From the NCBI GenBank assembly GCA_029256575.1, contig JAQSXR010000028.1, positions 1 to 42,122 of the forward strand: a stretch of 42,122 nucleotides of DNA, in the 5' to 3' direction. The translations under genes and the position numbers were made by a program. Below, piece by piece: positions 27,877-36,530 of this stretch (its first letter is position 1; each line of letters opens with the position of its first letter). The notes beneath the pieces were generated by a model, which ran no database searches, was not told the DNA's origin, and saw nothing but the letters and a program-made list of their open reading frames with translations. The DNA is from Clostridiales bacterium. GTDB lineage: Bacteria > Bacillota > Clostridia > Lachnospirales > JAQSXR01.

Positions 27877-28632
27877 ATGTTAAATGAATTTTCAAGAACA
27901 GAATTAGTATTTGGTAAAGAGCCGTTAGATAAGATTAAAGACTCATTTGTAGCTATATTTGGTATCGGAGGAGTAGGTTCCTATACAGCAGAGGCGGTTG
28001 CAAGATGTGGAGTTTCAAAGATTGCTTTGTTTGATGACGATAAAGTATGTTTGACAAATATAAATAGGCAATTAATTGCAACTAGAAAAACTATTGGAAA
28101 ACATAAAGTTGAAGTGATGCGAGATAGAATACTAGAAATTAATCCCAAAGCACAAGTTGAGATTAATCAGTGCTTTTACGGACCAGATAATGCAGACAAT
28201 TATGATTTGAGCAAATATGATTATATTGTTGACGCAATCGACACAGTTTCGTCAAAAATTATACTTATAATGAAAGCACAAGAAGTTGGGGTACCAATAA
28301 TTAGTTGTATGGGAGCGGGGAATAAACTTGATCCAACACGTTTTGAAGTCGCAGATATTTATAAGACTTCAGTATGCCCACTTGCGAAAGTAATGCGTAA
28401 AGAGTTAAAGAAAAGAGGAGTAAAAAAACTTAAAGTTGTTTTTTCAAAGGAAGAAGCGATTAAACCAATCGATGTTGATTCGAATAGTTGTAAAAATCAC
28501 TGTGTTTGCCCTCCTGGAACAGCAAGAAGTTGTAAAGAAAGAAGACAAATACCAGGCAGTGTATCGTTTGTCCCTTCAGTAGCAGGCTTGATTATCGCAG
28601 GGGAAGTTGTTAAGGATTTAGCGAAGAAATAG
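27877..28632 (+). CDS. tcdA: tRNA threonylcarbamoyladenosine dehydratase TcdA (ThiF/E1-like)
   Basis: The 251-residue E1-like enzyme uses ATP to cyclise t6A to ct6A at position 37 of tRNAs. The nucleotide motif GIGGVGS is at 29-35, the family Arg motif TNINRQL at about 59-65, and MGAGNKLDPTRFEVADIYKT and CPPGTARSCKERRQIPGS are characteristic of TcdA (formerly CsdL/YgdL). It lies 31 bases after the ROK-like gene and 15 before the J-protein gene. Confidence 0.9.
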   Translation: MLNEFSRTELVFGKEPLDKIKDSFVAIFGIGGVGSYTAEAVARCGVSKIALFDDDKVCLTNINRQLIATRKTIGKHKVEVMRDRILEINPKAQVEINQCFYGPDNADNYDLSKYDYIVDAIDTVSSKIILIMKAQEVGVPIISCMGAGNKLDPTRFEVADIYKTSVCPLAKVMRKELKKRGVKKLKVVFSKEEAIKPIDVDSNSCKNHCVCPPGTARSCKERRQIPGSVSFVPSVAGLIIAGEVVKDLAKK

Positions 28633-28647
28633 AAATTAGGTGAGATT

Positions 28648-29628
28648 ATGAATGAACTAGCTAATTTGCTAGGTGGTATTGTAGGTTTTGGATTTGATTT
28701 AATAGGAATATTTTTTAGAGTTGTTTTTGCACTCATCATATGCGTGGTTGCTCTCTTTAAAAACAGAAATCCATTCTTTTGGGGATTCGCAACATTTTTA
28801 TTTCCATGGATAGGTATTTTGTTTTTCTTTATACCAGCAAGAAGGGTAGTCGTAAGAACTTACTTGTCAAATAACCCAGCTTTTATGGGCAAGGATATGT
28901 GTATTGGATCAATCATGGCATTATCTGCAATCGTAGCAAAAGCAGATGGAGCAGTTACAGCAGATGAACTTAAGGTGATTAAGAACTTTGTTACTACTAA
29001 ATTCCATATATTTGGAGATGATTTGGATTCTTATGCGGATGCATTTAACTATGGAAAAGAACATCCAGATGAATATAAAGAGTTTGCTAGGATTATAAAG
29101 ACTTATTATGGAAGACGAGACATAATTATTGGGTTAGCTTATACATTAGTCTCTGTTGCAATGAACGATGGAACAATATCGGAGCCGGAAGATACTATAG
29201 TAAGAAATATCATAGTTGAACTTGGACTTTCGGTATATGAATACAATAGCTTAAAAAATTCATTCAACTCACAAGGAAGTGGAACTTATTCACAATTTGG
29301 ACAAGGTGGTTTTGGTGGATTTGGAGGATTTACTGGTTTTAGTGGATTTGAAGGCTTTGAAGGTTTTGGTGAAGGTTATGCAGGGACCAATGGATATTCA
29401 GGTCCAAGTCAAACAAAACTAACAAAAAAATATTGTGAAGTTTTAGGTGTGGATGAAGATGCATCAATGAATGATATAAAGAAAGCATATAGAAGATTGG
29501 CGAAAGAATATCATCCTGATAAATTAGCGTCAGAAGGAATGCCAGCTGATTATCTAGAGTTTGCTAACAAAAAGATTCTTGAGATAAACGAAGCTTATGA
29601 GCAATTGAAAAAAATCAAAGGTGAATAA
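28648..29628 (+). CDS. DjlA-like membrane J-protein with TerB domain
   Basis: The 326-residue protein has two hydrophobic N-terminal segments (about 15-37 and 43-62), a TerB-like helical domain (about 82-200) and a Gly/Phe-rich linker (217-245). A C-terminal J-domain (about 260-324) follows, with the HPD motif at 289-291 in EYHPDK, needed to stimulate DnaK. The layout is that of E. coli DjlA (membrane anchor, TerB, J), with a longer Gly/Phe region. It probably recruits DnaK to the membrane face; the client is unknown. Confidence 0.86.
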   Translation: MNELANLLGGIVGFGFDLIGIFFRVVFALIICVVALFKNRNPFFWGFATFLFPWIGILFFFIPARRVVVRTYLSNNPAFMGKDMCIGSIMALSAIVAKADGAVTADELKVIKNFVTTKFHIFGDDLDSYADAFNYGKEHPDEYKEFARIIKTYYGRRDIIIGLAYTLVSVAMNDGTISEPEDTIVRNIIVELGLSVYEYNSLKNSFNSQGSGTYSQFGQGGFGGFGGFTGFSGFEGFEGFGEGYAGTNGYSGPSQTKLTKKYCEVLGVDEDASMNDIKKAYRRLAKEYHPDKLASEGMPADYLEFANKKILEINEAYEQLKKIKGE

Positions 29629-29662
29629 ATAGAAGTCGAGAAATAAATCCATAGAATTATTG

Positions 29663-29696
29663 AACCACCTATAAAAAATTTAGTATAGGTGGTTTT
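29663..29696. terminator. Terminator between the J-protein and dtd genes
   Basis: AACCACCTATA (29663-29673) pairs perfectly with TATAGGTGGTT (29684-29694), followed by further T's. An A-rich loop and A-run also allow use by the converging dtd transcript on the minus strand. Confidence 0.85.
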
Positions 29697-29719
29697 ATAA
29701 TGTAGATATATATTCGTTA

Positions 29720-30040
29720 CTACTGTTTTTTAAAATCTTTTGTATCTATAATTAGTGTTACTGGTCCATCATTTAGAACAGATAGTTTCATGTCAGCACC
29801 GAATTCACCGGTCTGTACGAGAAGTTGTCCGTTTACTTGACTAAGTGAAAGGTTCATTTTCTCATTTTCATCTTCAAATATTCTAAGTCCAGTACATTTA
29901 TCCGCAAGCAACATTGCATCCTCTTCTGAGTCCTCAAGCCCAATTCCAAGTAAAATCACAAACCCAGTACCAATTTCCCCAACAATATTCCCATCTATCT
30001 TTACAGTTGCCCCAGTAGTTCTCTGAATAACAGCACGCAT
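29720..30040 (-). pseudogene. dtd: D-aminoacyl-tRNA deacylase, internally deleted (lacks catalytic motif)
   Basis: The 106-residue product reads as Dtd at both ends: MRAVIQRTTGATVKIDG, FVILLGIG, LRIFEDENEKMNLSL, then TGEFGADMKLSVLNDGPVTL. Normal Dtd has about 145-150 residues. The joint at residues 75-76 (NGQLLV|QTGEFG) removes the segment that carries the SQFTL motif, whose Ser/Thr help form the active site, and the following RKGxRPSF part. The frame is kept, so translation is possible, but activity is unlikely. The Gly-Pro element NDGPVT remains. It may be a decayed copy, a true short form or an assembly error. Confidence 0.8.
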
Positions 30041-30222
30041 TCTTCCATCTCCATTTCAAATTATTCGTTATTTAGATATTATATTATATTTATTCAAATA
30101 TTCAAATACAAATTTCCCATCAACAAATCACATTACCCTCTTTCCTCAACACATTCACTATATTAAATTTTGTTACGTATAAATATCTTTGTTTTCTATT
30201 ATATAACTATACAAGTTATATG

Positions 30223-30320
30223 ACTGTTACTATTACTATTACTGTTACAGTTAATGTTACCGTTGTTGCTACTATTACTATTTCTATTATTATTTCTATC
30301 TCTATTACTTTCTATTTCCC
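30223..30320. repeat. Low-complexity (TACTAT)-like tract
   Basis: About 100 bases of degenerate six-base pattern TACTAT/TACTGT/TTCTAT, pyrimidine-rich, end in a run of C's (about 30318-30331). A small perfect inverted repeat (TATAACT, 30202-30208, with AGTTATA, 30214-30220) lies just before. Possible frames through it are low complexity and not convincing as genes. Confidence 0.7.
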
Positions 30321-30355
30321 CCCACCCCCCACGACAAGCCAAGCCCTTGTACTTG

Positions 30356-30591
30356 TTTTGTCAGCCCTGCTTGTCCATTACCCACAATATTCTTCGTATA
30401 CTTGAGATAAATGTAAAAAATGTTTTTCCTTTGAATACACAATCACGGCTTTTGTACGCGACTAACAGACGCGCACTCCGTCTGATAGTCACGCACAAAA
30501 GCCGTGATTGTGGAGGCAAGAGAAAAACATCTAACCCCTATCTCAAGTATACGAAGAATCCCCCCCTTTAATCCCAAGCAGCGCGACAAAA
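30356..30591. repeat. 236-bp nested palindrome (MITE-like or structured RNA)
   Basis: Arms pair across a common centre near 30474: 30356-30373 with 30575-30591 (imperfect), 30389-30409 with 30539-30559 (21 bp perfect), ATGTTTTTC 30420-30428 with 30522-30530, 30438-30455 with 30495-30512 (18 bp perfect), and ACTAACAGACG with CGTCTGATAGT around the loop CGCACTC. It is richer in G+C than its surroundings. The element lies in the 695-base gap between dtd and the Afu-type operon and has no coding content I can support. Confidence 0.85.
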
Positions 30592-30642
30592 CGGTTAACC
30601 GATATAGTTCAGATTTCAGTATGAAAGTGCAGATTTGTGACA

Positions 30643-30671
30643 TTGTGAATTATCTGTGAACAATGTATTAT
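30643..30671 (+). promoter_or_regulatory. Possible promoter of the Fbp/Afu-type ABC operon
   Basis: TTGTGA (30643-30648) and TATTAT (30666-30671) are 17 bases apart. A perfect inverted repeat, TATAAAC (30677-30683) with GTTTATA (30692-30698), overlaps the expected transcription start and could be a regulator site. Confidence 0.55.
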
Positions 30672-30735
30672 TAACCTATAAACAATACATAGTTTATAAA
30701 CCAATCCAAACCAAAGTATATAGGAGGAGTTATCT

Positions 30736-31824
30736 ATGAAGAAAAGAGCGTTAGCAATATTACTTGCAGCAATGTTAGTTATGAGTATGGCAAGCTGTGG
30801 AAAGAAAGATGAAAAAGATGCTACAACAAAAACGAAGGACGATGTAACAACAACTACTACAGAAGCAGAAACACCAGTGGTAGAAGAAACAAAATTATCA
30901 GGAAAGTTAGTAGTATATTCACCACATCCACTTGAATTTATGGATCCACTTATTCAAGAATTTGAGAATAGAACAGGCGTATCAGTTGAAGTTATTGCAG
31001 CAGGTACAGGAGAATTAATTAAGAGAATTGAAGCAGAAGCAGGTAATGCGCAAGGAGATATTATGTGGGGCGGTACAATTGCTCTTCTTGGAACAAACAC
31101 TTCAATATTTGAACAATATACATCAGTAAATGAAGATGCTATTTTACCAGATTACAAAAACAAAACAGGAGCTGTAACAGCATTTACTGTAGTTCCAAGT
31201 GTACTTGTAGTTAATACTAATTTAGCAGCAGGAATTGAAATTAATGGATATGAAGATTTATTAAATCCAGAATTAAAAGGCAAAATAGCACACTGTGATC
31301 CTGCTAAATCATCTTCTTCATTTGAACATGTAATTAACATGTTAAATGCAATGGGTAATGGAGATCCAGAAGCTGGTTGGGACTTTACTGGAAAATTCAT
31401 CAAAAATCTTGATGGAAAATTATTAAGTGGTTCTTCCGCAGTTTACAAGGGAGTAGCTGACGGTGAATATACAGTTGGTTTAACTTTTGAAGAAGGCGCA
31501 GTTAAGAGTTTAGTAGACGGAGCACCAGTTGAAGTAGTATATATGGAAGAAGGCGTTATCTGTAGAGCAGATGGTATTGCAGTAATCAAAGATGCAGCTA
31601 ACATTGAAAATGCAAAAGCATTCATTGATTTCGTTACAAGTAAAGAAGCTCAAGAAATCGTTATCGCTAAATTAAACAGAAGAACAGTAAGAAATGACGT
31701 TGGTTCTGCAAATGGACTTACAGCTTATGAAGACATTAAAATCTTAAATGATGATGTTGATTGGGCAACTAGTAACAAACAAGCAGTTTTAGATAAATTC
31801 AAAGATTTATTTACATCAAACTAA
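30736..31824 (+). CDS. ABC importer substrate-binding lipoprotein, Fbp/Afu type
   Basis: The 362-residue protein has a lipoprotein signal with lipobox SMASC (Cys21), a Thr-rich tether (28-50), then a type II binding fold: KLVVYSPHPLEFMDPLIQEF, VIAAGTGELIKRIEAE and GDIMWGG. It resembles FbpA/AfuA/PhnS binding proteins. The FbpA iron site normally has two neighbouring Tyr after a G-E-x-x-x-G segment; here that region is GEYTVGLTFEEGA (243-255) with no Tyr pair, so Fe3+ is doubtful. Sugar phosphate or phosphonate are alternatives. AGGAGG precedes ATG 30736. Confidence 0.88.
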   Translation: MKKRALAILLAAMLVMSMASCGKKDEKDATTKTKDDVTTTTTEAETPVVEETKLSGKLVVYSPHPLEFMDPLIQEFENRTGVSVEVIAAGTGELIKRIEAEAGNAQGDIMWGGTIALLGTNTSIFEQYTSVNEDAILPDYKNKTGAVTAFTVVPSVLVVNTNLAAGIEINGYEDLLNPELKGKIAHCDPAKSSSSFEHVINMLNAMGNGDPEAGWDFTGKFIKNLDGKLLSGSSAVYKGVADGEYTVGLTFEEGAVKSLVDGAPVEVVYMEEGVICRADGIAVIKDAANIENAKAFIDFVTSKEAQEIVIAKLNRRTVRNDVGSANGLTAYEDIKILNDDVDWATSNKQAVLDKFKDLFTSN

Positions 31825-31859
31825 GCAAATTACGTAATTTTTTGAAATACCTTCCTTTT

Positions 31860-31889
31860 AATGGTGGTGACTAATTAGTCTCCACCATT
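31860..31889 (+). promoter_or_regulatory. Intercistronic hairpin after the Afu-type binding gene
   Basis: AATGGTGG (31860-31867) pairs with CCACCATT (31882-31889); inside, GACTA pairs with TAGTC. No T-run follows. As after the other binding-protein gene (24600-24639), it may protect the upstream mRNA or reduce readthrough into the ATPase and permease genes. Confidence 0.65.
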
Positions 31890-31961
31890 AATGATAAAAA
31901 GGACGGAAAAGGGAATAGAAGTTCTCAGACATATCTAAATTTTAAAAATGGAGGAATCACA

Positions 31962-33071
31962 ATGAGCGTACAAATACATGTAGAAAACGTAATAAAAAAG
32001 TATGGGGATAATGTAATTATTCCTAATTTATCAGTTGATATTGAGAACGGAGAATTATTCACTTTACTTGGGCCATCAGGATGTGGAAAGACTACTTTAC
32101 TTAGAATGATAGCAGGTTTTAATTCTATCGAGGGCGGTCAAATAAAATTCAATAACGATGTTATTAATGATTTACCAGCTCATAAAAGAAACATAGGTAT
32201 GGTTTTCCAAAGCTATGCGATATTCCCTCATTTAACGGTTAGACAAAATGTAGAATACGGCATGAAAATGAGGAAAGTAAAGAAAACTATTATGAAAAAG
32301 AAAGTAGATGACATTCTTCATGTAGTTAGAATTGATACATATCAAAATAGATTGCCAGAAAGATTGTCAGGCGGTCAACAACAACGTGTTGCATTAGCAC
32401 GTGCAATAGTAATAGAACCAACAGTTTTATTAATGGATGAACCACTTTCGAACTTGGATGCAAAATTAAGAATTGAAATGAGATCAGCAATTAAGGATAT
32501 TCAAAAAAAGGTTGGTATTACAACCGTATATGTAACACATGACCAAGAAGAAGCTCTTGCTATATCAGATAGAATAGCAGTTATGAAAGATGGAGTTATA
32601 CAACAAGTTGGAAAACCATTCGAAATATATTTAAGACCAAAGAATATATTCGTAGCAAGCTTTATTGGGCATTCCAATGTATTTAAAGCGACTATAGAAG
32701 TATTAGACAAGAAAGTATATGTTAAATTTGAAAACGGTTTTAAAGTTGAGATGACGAATTTAGTAGATACAGTAGTAAATGGGCAAGAAGTAAAAGTATC
32801 TGTTAGACCAGAAGAATTCACAATTGGAGAGAATGGATTTAAAGGAACAATTACTTCAAGCACTTTCTTAGGAAAATACGTTAATTATACAGTTAATTTT
32901 AATCAAAATATTATTGAAGAATTAGAAGGAAATATAGAGTTTACTCAAGATTTAAATACTTTTTCCAAAATTTTCGAAGTCGGAGGAAGCATAGGATTAG
33001 AATTGAATCTTAATAAGATAAATGTTTATACAGCTGACGGACAAACAAGTTTAATAAAAGGAGTGAATTAA
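31962..33071 (+). CDS. ABC importer ATPase, FbpC/PotA type
   Basis: The 369-residue ATPase has Walker A GPSGCGKTT (37-45), Q-loop VFQSYAIFPH, signature LSGGQQQRVALARA (135-148), Walker B LLMDEP (156-161), D-loop and His193 in VTHDQEEA. The C-terminal about 120 residues form a TOBE-like regulatory domain (VRPEEFTIGENGF...). GGAGGA precedes ATG 31962. It powers the permease encoded two bases later. Confidence 0.94.
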   Translation: MSVQIHVENVIKKYGDNVIIPNLSVDIENGELFTLLGPSGCGKTTLLRMIAGFNSIEGGQIKFNNDVINDLPAHKRNIGMVFQSYAIFPHLTVRQNVEYGMKMRKVKKTIMKKKVDDILHVVRIDTYQNRLPERLSGGQQQRVALARAIVIEPTVLLMDEPLSNLDAKLRIEMRSAIKDIQKKVGITTVYVTHDQEEALAISDRIAVMKDGVIQQVGKPFEIYLRPKNIFVASFIGHSNVFKATIEVLDKKVYVKFENGFKVEMTNLVDTVVNGQEVKVSVRPEEFTIGENGFKGTITSSTFLGKYVNYTVNFNQNIIEELEGNIEFTQDLNTFSKIFEVGGSIGLELNLNKINVYTADGQTSLIKGVN

Positions 33072-33072
33072 T

Positions 33073-34752
33073 ATGTCAAAGAAAAAATTTAAATTTGACT
33101 TTTGGTCCGGAGTAACCTTAGCGATTATGGCTGTATTTATTATATTCTTAATATACCCTTTGCTATCGCTTGTTGTTCAAGCTTTTAAGGATCCAGGTTC
33201 AGAAAGTTTTACATTAGCAAATTTCTCGAAATTTTTTAGTAAAAAATATTACTATACAACAATGATAAACAGTTTCAAGGTAACAATTTGTGTAACGGTA
33301 TTAGCAATATTAATTGGTGCACCGTTAGCATATATTATGAAAACAATGAAGATCAGAGGGAAAGCAGTATTAGAAATATTGATTATGATATCAATGCTTT
33401 CACCACCGTTTATTGGGGCTTATTCTTGGGTATTACTATCTGGTAGAAACGGTGTGCTAACTAGATTCTTAACAAATGTATTAGGTATACAAAACCCTCC
33501 AAGTATATATGGATTTGGTGGAATATTACTAGTATTTACATTAAAACTATTTCCATTTATATATTTGTATGTTGGAGGAGCACTTAAAAAAGTCGACGTT
33601 GCACTTGGTGAAGCAGCAGAAAGCTTAGGATGTAGTGGAATAAAGAAAGTATTTACTCTTATTTTACCATTGGTTTTACCATCATTATTAGCAGGTGGAT
33701 TACTAGTATTTATGAACTCTTTAGCAGACTTTGGAACACCGATGTTAATTGGTGAAGGATTTAGAACAATGCCAGTTATTATATATGATGAATATATTAG
33801 TGAAATGGGTGGTCAAGCAAATTTTGCATCTGCACTTAGTACAATGATGATAATATTTACTGCAGGATTATTCTTAATTCAAAAATATATCGTAAATAAA
33901 AAATCATTTACGATGAGTTCAATGAGACCAATTGAAGCTAAGAAAGTAAAAGGAATGAAAAATATATTAGCTCATTTATTTGTTTACTTTGTTGTTTTCT
34001 TAGCGATCATACCACAAATAACAGTAATGTTTACTTCTTTCTTAAAAACAAAAGGGACTCAATTCGTTGGAGGAAGTGCATTTTCATCAGCAACGTATTC
34101 GTTTGATAGTTACAAAAAGATATTCGAGAAGATGAAAACGCCGATAATAAACACATTTACATTCGGTTTAATAGCGATTATAATTATTATAATAATAGGT
34201 ATGTTAGGTGCTTACGTTACGGTTCGTAAGAAAAATATATTTACTAATATTTTGGATACAGTAACAATGTTTCCATATATAATTCCAGGTTCTGTATTAG
34301 GTATCACATTATTAGTTACATTTAGTAAAGGTTCACTTCCACTTGGAGGAACAGCAATCATAATAATAGTTGCCTTTGTAATAAGAAGGTTGCCATATAC
34401 ATTAAGATCAAGTGCTGCGATTCTTTATCAGCTAAGTCCAAGTGTAGAGGAAGCATCAATCAGTTTGGGGGCATCTCCTGTAAAGACGTTCTTTAAAGTA
34501 ACTACTCGAATGATGTTACCAGGAGTATTCGCAGGAGCAATAATGAGTTGGATTACTGTTATAACAGAACTTAGTTCCTCAATTATGCTATATGTTACGA
34601 AAACACAAACATTATCAGTTGCAATATTTACTGAAGTTCTAAGAGCAAGTTACGGAACAGCAGCAGCGTTATCAACTATATTGACATTAACTACAGTAAT
34701 TTCTTTATTAATATTCTTTAAATTCTCAGGAAGTAAAGAAGTAAGTATGTAA
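33073..34752 (+). CDS. ABC importer permease, fused two-domain FbpB type
   Basis: The 559-residue protein has about twelve membrane helices in two permease domains, each with an EAA loop: GEAAESLGCSGIKKVFTLIL (about 178-197) and EEASISLGASPVKTFFKVTT (about 458-477). This fused form is typical of FbpB/AfuB. Its start follows the ATPase stop by one base, with AAGGAGTG inside the ATPase gene. Confidence 0.93.
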   Translation: MSKKKFKFDFWSGVTLAIMAVFIIFLIYPLLSLVVQAFKDPGSESFTLANFSKFFSKKYYYTTMINSFKVTICVTVLAILIGAPLAYIMKTMKIRGKAVLEILIMISMLSPPFIGAYSWVLLSGRNGVLTRFLTNVLGIQNPPSIYGFGGILLVFTLKLFPFIYLYVGGALKKVDVALGEAAESLGCSGIKKVFTLILPLVLPSLLAGGLLVFMNSLADFGTPMLIGEGFRTMPVIIYDEYISEMGGQANFASALSTMMIIFTAGLFLIQKYIVNKKSFTMSSMRPIEAKKVKGMKNILAHLFVYFVVFLAIIPQITVMFTSFLKTKGTQFVGGSAFSSATYSFDSYKKIFEKMKTPIINTFTFGLIAIIIIIIIGMLGAYVTVRKKNIFTNILDTVTMFPYIIPGSVLGITLLVTFSKGSLPLGGTAIIIIVAFVIRRLPYTLRSSAAILYQLSPSVEEASISLGASPVKTFFKVTTRMMLPGVFAGAIMSWITVITELSSSIMLYVTKTQTLSVAIFTEVLRASYGTAAALSTILTLTTVISLLIFFKFSGSKEVSM

Positions 34753-34776
34753 TGAAATGAATTAGGGGTGAGTGAT

Positions 34777-36477
34777 ATGAGCAAAAGAAAAGGTGTAATT
34801 TTTAAAGATAAAATTAAACGTGCCTTTATGCTCTATGCACTCATTCCTATTATTTTTTCAATTGTATTAATAAATTTATCAGTAATATTTCTAAGCTATA
34901 GTATTGCGAAAAGAAGTACAAGAGAAAGTTCGATTGCAATATCAAATAATATAGAAAATCAATTTCTAGAATATATAGCAAAAGGTCAAGAACTAGGGGA
35001 TTCTCCAGAGATAAAATCATTAATATTAAACTCAACCTATAAAGAAATTTACCCCGAAGTTTATCTCTTTATGAATAATAATGACTTTAAATCAAAGTTC
35101 TATGTATTTGATGCAGAGGCTAATCTAATTACCGGAAGTAGATTGAATCTTCCAGGATACTTGGAGAACATTGAAGAACCACTTTCTTGGGGAATATTCA
35201 AACAAATGAAAAATGACTTTGGACGAACAGTAATGCAAAAAAACATAAGTGTTTCTAGGTATGGAGAAAGTACGATTTATTCAATCGGTAATGCTGTAAT
35301 CGAAGACGAAAAAATTATAGGTTATGTCATATTTGACATTTATGAAGAAAGTTTTAAAAATAATTTAGTAAATTATCCGGATACAATTGTTGCGTTAACG
35401 GATGGATACGATAATATAGTCTACTCTACAAATGCACTCTTAGTAAAGCAAAATGGAAAGCTTAAAAATGAAATAAGAGAAATTACGGATGAAGGAATTA
35501 AGAGTAACAAATACACCGTTTATAAACAGGAAATATTCGATGGTAAGTTAAAAGTTTATTCAATTGCAATCAGAGGTGATTTGAATTCAGCATTAGAAAT
35601 TACAAATATTTTCGGAGGAATCATGATACTAATTATTTTTGTTAGTATGACTTTCATGTCCGAAAAGATTGCTAAAACAAATTCTGGAGGCTTAATGGAA
35701 CTAGCCAATGCTTTTGAGAAGATGAAGCAAGGGGATTTTGATACGAAGATTAATCTAACCTCAACGCTAGAGTTTGAAAGTATTTCTCAAGTTTATAATA
35801 GTACTTTAGATGATATTAAGAGATTGATGGCAGAGAATGAAGAACGTGCTACTCGAAATGTAATGTCTGAACTTCAGGCATTAGAAGCACAATTTAATCC
35901 GCATTTCTTATTTAATACGTTAGAGACCTTAAGATATACAATTGATCTTGATACAGTAGCAGCCAAGAATATAATTAAATTATTGGCGAATATTTTAAGA
36001 TATAGCATTAATCAAGATTATCAAGTAGTTATGTTTGGGCAAGACTTAGAATTTATTAAGTGCTATCTTGAGATTCAAAGCTGTAGGTTTAAGGATAAAT
36101 TCAAGTATAATTTAAAAATTGATTATAAAACAGAATCATGCATTCTTCCTAAATTAATTATTCAACCATTAATAGAAAATGCTATAAAATATGGATTTGT
36201 AGGTAAAACAGAATTAATAGTTGAGATTAAAGCTAGTATTATTAATGGAAATTTAGTAATTATAATTACAGATAGTGGTATCGGTATTAATGAAAAGAAA
36301 TTATCTGAGTTAAGATTGATTATAAATCAAGAAAATAATTTATCGGCTCATATTGGATTACACAACGTTCAGAGAAGAATTAAGCTAACATATGGACCAG
36401 AATATGGAATCGAAATAAATAGTAAATACCAGGAAGGAACAAAGTTAAAGATTGTAATACCAGAAAGACATTTTTAA
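34777..36477 (+). CDS. YesM-type sensor histidine kinase (second system)
   Basis: The 566-residue sensor has a membrane helix near 18-42, an extracellular domain to about 280, a second helix near 282-300, HAMP-like segment, His_kinase motif QFNPHFLFNTLETL (His376) and an ATPase domain with QPLIENAIKYGF. ATG 34777 follows AGGGGTGA; the GTG at 34768 lies over that site. The gene is 24 bases downstream of the permease, so the sensor is likely part of the importer operon and reads the same ligand or its loaded binding protein. Confidence 0.92.
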   Translation: MSKRKGVIFKDKIKRAFMLYALIPIIFSIVLINLSVIFLSYSIAKRSTRESSIAISNNIENQFLEYIAKGQELGDSPEIKSLILNSTYKEIYPEVYLFMNNNDFKSKFYVFDAEANLITGSRLNLPGYLENIEEPLSWGIFKQMKNDFGRTVMQKNISVSRYGESTIYSIGNAVIEDEKIIGYVIFDIYEESFKNNLVNYPDTIVALTDGYDNIVYSTNALLVKQNGKLKNEIREITDEGIKSNKYTVYKQEIFDGKLKVYSIAIRGDLNSALEITNIFGGIMILIIFVSMTFMSEKIAKTNSGGLMELANAFEKMKQGDFDTKINLTSTLEFESISQVYNSTLDDIKRLMAENEERATRNVMSELQALEAQFNPHFLFNTLETLRYTIDLDTVAAKNIIKLLANILRYSINQDYQVVMFGQDLEFIKCYLEIQSCRFKDKFKYNLKIDYKTESCILPKLIIQPLIENAIKYGFVGKTELIVEIKASIINGNLVIIITDSGIGINEKKLSELRLIINQENNLSAHIGLHNVQRRIKLTYGPEYGIEINSKYQEGTKLKIVIPERHF

Positions 36478-36530
36478 TCCTATATAGAAGTTCGAAGAAC
36501 ATTATACACTTATGAATTGGAGGGATTTAA

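Noticed and set aside
30220-30571. Two overlapping plus-strand reading frames of 61 and 105 codons in the gap before the Afu-type operon
   Set aside because: They run through the low-complexity tract and the palindrome; the residues are repeats of Leu, Ile, Thr and Val, and no ribosome site fits.
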